This document shows positions 61,776 through 64,000 of a stretch of 64,000 nt of DNA, one piece after another (the stretch's first letter is position 1; each line of letters begins with the position of its first letter). The notes beneath the pieces were generated by a model. It searched no databases. It was not told the origin of the DNA and saw nothing but the letters and a program-made list of their open reading frames with translations. Source of the DNA: Phenylobacterium kunshanense (GTDB lineage Bacteria; Pseudomonadota; Alphaproteobacteria; Caulobacterales; Caulobacteraceae); the NCBI RefSeq assembly GCF_003254525.1, contig NZ_QFYS01000010.1:1-64000 (forward strand), in the 5' to 3' direction. The position numbers and the translations under genes were made by a program.

Positions 61776-62624
61776 ATGACGTTCCGGGATCTGCTGCTGC
61801 CGGCCCTGACCTATCCCGACACGACGCCGGATCGGGCGTTGCGAAGCGGGGTGGCGCTTGCACGACGGTTGGGCGGGAACCTCACATTGGCGCCGATCCA
61901 GGTCGACCTGCCCGAACTGCGAAACCCCGTGGCCAACGCCCTGATCGACCTCGATCGGAAGGCTCGCATGGAAGAGGCGCGCAGCGCCGCCGCCGCGCAG
62001 CTGGAGGGCGTCTGCGGACGTATCGCGGCCGAGGAAGCTAGCGTGCCGATCACCGTCGCGCCCGTGACGGCGAAGCTCTACGAGGAAGTCGACGAGATCG
62101 CCCGCATGAGCCGCACGCGCGACGTCTGCCTCGTGCCGGTGGGTCCGTCGGCGCCGGAATCCCGCGGCGTCGCCGAGGCCGTTCTGTTCGGCTCGGGCAG
62201 ACCCGTGGCGCTCTATCCCGACGATCTGGAGATTTCCCCGGCCGACGGTTTCGGCGCGGTCGCGGTGGCCTGGGACGGCAGTCCGCGCGCCGCGCGGGCG
62301 GTGGCGGACGCGCTGCCGCTGCTGCGCCGCGCGAAGGATGTCCGAATCCTCGTGGCCGTCGGCGAGAAGCCCACGGCCGTCACCGGGATCGCCCAGGAGC
62401 TGCTGCGCCACCTCTCAGCACATGAGATCGCCGCGCGTGTCGACGAGGTTCCGGTCGGGGCGCGGCCGATCGGCCGGCTCCTGGCGGACTATGTCGCCGC
62501 CGAGCGGATCGACCTTCTGGTGATGGGGGCGTTCGGCCATGCCCGCATGCGCGAGTTCGTTCTTGGCGGCGCCACCCAGGCCATGCTGGATAGTCCGCCA
62601 TGCGCCGTCCTGATGTCCCATTGA
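61776..62624 (+). CDS. Universal stress protein, tandem-domain (2)
   Basis: The 282-residue protein has two UspA-like domains; the second opens with A-V-A-W-D-G-S-P-R-A-A-R-A-V-A-D-A-L-P and ends with V-M-G-A-F-G-H-A-R-M-R-E-F-V-L-G-G-A-T, the ATP-binding pattern. It resembles the first stress protein most in this C-terminal motif. I chose the ATG at 61776 because GGGGAG lies 7 bases upstream; an ATG at 61761 is in frame. Its end overlaps the AI-2E-family gene by 25 bases. Confidence 0.88.
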   Translation: MTFRDLLLPALTYPDTTPDRALRSGVALARRLGGNLTLAPIQVDLPELRNPVANALIDLDRKARMEEARSAAAAQLEGVCGRIAAEEASVPITVAPVTAKLYEEVDEIARMSRTRDVCLVPVGPSAPESRGVAEAVLFGSGRPVALYPDDLEISPADGFGAVAVAWDGSPRAARAVADALPLLRRAKDVRILVAVGEKPTAVTGIAQELLRHLSAHEIAARVDEVPVGARPIGRLLADYVAAERIDLLVMGAFGHARMREFVLGGATQAMLDSPPCAVLMSH

Positions 62625-63673
62625 GTCCCGGGCCCGCTCCCGGGACGCCCCGTCGGCAGCTCACCCCGCTCCAGATCGGCGTCCTCGCCATCGTCGCGAT
62701 CGTGGCGTGGCGGCTTTCGGACGTCATTCTGATGGCCTTCGGGGCCGTGCTGGTCGCCTCGCTCCTTCATGCGCTGGCGGGGCCGCTCGTGCGCAATCTC
62801 GGGATCGCCCGCCCCGTCGCCCTGTCGCTGGCCGTCGCGGGACTTGCAGTCGCGGTGGCGGGGACCCTGTGGCTGTTCGGACAACAGATCGCCGCCCAGG
62901 TCGTGGCCCTCGGCGACCTTCTCCCACGGGCCTGGCGCGCGCTTCAGGAGCAGCTCTCGCACTACAGCTTCGGCTCCTATGTCCTGGCCGACCTCGAACG
63001 CCTGCGCCACGCGGACGGCATGGTCGTGGAGACGGCGTCGCGGCTCTTCGCCAGCTCGGCCGGCGCGGCCGCGGCCACGGTGATCGTGGTGTTCGCGGGT
63101 CTCTATCTCGCGTTCAGCCCGGGCGCCTATCTGCACGGTCTGTTGCGCCTGCTGCCGCTGGATCGCCGGGAGCGCGCGGCCGAGGTGCTCAGCGACTGCG
63201 GCCACGCGCTCCATGGCTGGCTGCTCGGCTCCCTGATCTCCATGCTGGTCGTGGGCGTGAGCATCGGGTTGGGGCTGTGGCTGGCAGGCGTGCCCTCGCC
63301 GCTGGCGCTGGGGGTCATGGCGGGGCTCGCCCAGTTCGTCCCGGTGATCGGGCCGATGGCCGCGACCGTGCCAGGCCTGATCGTCGCGGCCGGTGACTCG
63401 CCGCAGACGCTGATGTGGGCGGCGGTGATCTATCTCGGAGCGTCGCAGTTCGAGGCGAACCTCGTCACCCCGCTTCTCCTGCGCCAGATGGTCGAGCTGC
63501 CGATGGCGGTCACGCTGTTCGCGGTCCTGGCGATGGGCGTCCTGTTCGGCGGCCTTGGCGTGCTGTTCGCCACGCCCCTGGCCGTGATCGCCTATGTGAT
63601 CGTCCGGCGCGTGTACGTGGAGGACATTCTGGGCGACCGGTTTTCCGATGGGCAGGCTGCCGAGGAGGCGTGA
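62600..63673 (+). CDS. AI-2E family transporter (PerM/TqsA-like permease)
   Basis: The 357-residue membrane protein has about seven to eight helices and the family's conserved segments: G-W-L-L-G-S-L-I-S-M-L-V-V-G, then P-L-A-L-G-V-M-A-G-L-A-Q-F-V-P-V-I-G-P, Q-F-E-A-N-L-V-T-P-L-L-L, and G-G-L-G-V-L-F-A-T-P-L-A-V. Members export various solutes or peptides or act in Na+/H+ exchange; a link to AI-2 is not implied. It overlaps the upstream stress-protein gene by 25 bases and is probably co-translated. Confidence 0.88.
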   Translation: MRRPDVPLSPGPAPGTPRRQLTPLQIGVLAIVAIVAWRLSDVILMAFGAVLVASLLHALAGPLVRNLGIARPVALSLAVAGLAVAVAGTLWLFGQQIAAQVVALGDLLPRAWRALQEQLSHYSFGSYVLADLERLRHADGMVVETASRLFASSAGAAAATVIVVFAGLYLAFSPGAYLHGLLRLLPLDRRERAAEVLSDCGHALHGWLLGSLISMLVVGVSIGLGLWLAGVPSPLALGVMAGLAQFVPVIGPMAATVPGLIVAAGDSPQTLMWAAVIYLGASQFEANLVTPLLLRQMVELPMAVTLFAVLAMGVLFGGLGVLFATPLAVIAYVIVRRVYVEDILGDRFSDGQAAEEA

Positions 63674-63764
63674 TCCCGCCGCGCGCCCGGCGGCGGTCAT
63701 GACTATCCCCGCCCACCGCAACTGCGACTTGCCAGAGGCCGACGGGCGACCTACCGCTGGACCC

Positions 63765-64000
63765 ATGGGCCAACCCCCGATCCTCACCGCCGCCGCCGGG
63801 CGCAACGGCTGGGTGGCGGGCTATGCCGTCGCGATCATCGCCAGCGGCGTCTGCATGGTGTTCCGCCTGGCTCTGGAACCGATCTTCGGCGACCGGGCGA
63901 CCTTCCTGATCTTCGCGCCCGCCTTGATGGCCGCCGCCGCGATCGGCGGCTATGGGCCGGCCCTGGCCGGCACGTCCCTGGGGCTCATCTTCTACTTCCT
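63765..64000 (+). CDS. DUF4118-type membrane sensor, probably histidine kinase N-terminus (cut by window edge)
   Basis: The visible 78 residues begin MGQPPILTAAAGRNGWVAGY and contain three hydrophobic helices with F-L-I-F-A-P-A-L-M-A-A-A-A-I-G-G-Y-G-P-A-L-A-G-T, the pattern of the KdpD-like DUF4118 membrane domain. In Caulobacterales such proteins usually continue into PAS and HWE/HisKA kinase domains, but that part lies outside the window. No strong ribosome binding site is seen before the ATG. Confidence 0.65.
   Translation, partial: MGQPPILTAAAGRNGWVAGYAVAIIASGVCMVFRLALEPIFGDRATFLIFAPALMAAAAIGGYGPALAGTSLGLIFYF

Overview
The window looks like chromosome from a GC-rich alphaproteobacterium of the order Caulobacterales, most likely Phenylobacterium- or Caulobacter-like. 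This rests on gene content (CarD, CobS/CobT, a UrcA protein, a BolA/J-domain pair, a SUV3-type helicase next to an S4 protein, FdxA) and on codon usage that is almost uniformly G/C at third positions. The genus is an inference; no rRNA lies in the window.

The backbone appears to be a conserved alphaproteobacterial run: bolA and a J-domain gene (10.2-11.2 kb), cobS (22.6), cobT (27.8), a phytase-type esterase gene (29.8), rpmB (30.8), then helicase, S4 protein, DUF805 protein, fdxA, carD and tRNA-Arg(CCT) (41.2-46.0). Accessory modules sit between these genes.

Region by region. 0-6.4 kb: the 5' end of an IS5-type transposase, a thioesterase, a dicarboxylate/amino-acid symporter, a secreted cyclophilin, a beta/gamma-crystallin protein, pirin, a UrcA protein, two small DUF2188-like proteins and a single-domain response regulator. 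6.4-10.2 kb: a three-subunit molybdenum aldehyde oxidoreductase of PaoABC type. 11.2-14.3 kb: two tandem globin-coupled chemoreceptors. 14.6-22.5 kb: catabolic genes (acyl-CoA synthetase, SDR, aldo/keto reductase, aminotransferase, MFS transporter, PPOX flavoprotein, TauD-type dioxygenase, limonene-epoxide-hydrolase-like protein). 23.7-27.7 kb: membrane PQQ glucose dehydrogenase, a DUF3089 hydrolase and a DUF1328 peptide. 31.4-41.1 kb: a frameshifted PEP-mutase-family gene, an M23 peptidase, a TetR-HlyD-ABC-permease efflux operon, a third chemoreceptor, cytidine deaminase and a DUF885 peptidase.

46.0-57.5 kb: a 1226-residue MASE1/4xPAS hybrid kinase follows a tightly overlapping operon of a secreted CHAT (caspase-like) protease, a two-partner-secretion exoprotein and its outer-membrane transporter. 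This is the most interesting system in the window. 57.7-64.0 kb: a stress or low-oxygen type module with DUF454, DUF883 and host-attachment-family proteins, a FixK-like Crp/Fnr regulator, two universal stress proteins, a cytochrome c lipoprotein, an AI-2E-family permease and the start of a DUF4118 sensor. The regulator gene and the second stress-protein gene carry the same 26-bp element (24 of 26 identical) exactly 66 bp before their start codons.

No CRISPR array, rRNA, prophage or replication origin was seen. Translational coupling by 4-bp overlaps is common (pao operon, tetR-hlyD-ABC-permease, CHAT-TpsA-TpsB, cobT-esterase, helicase-S4).
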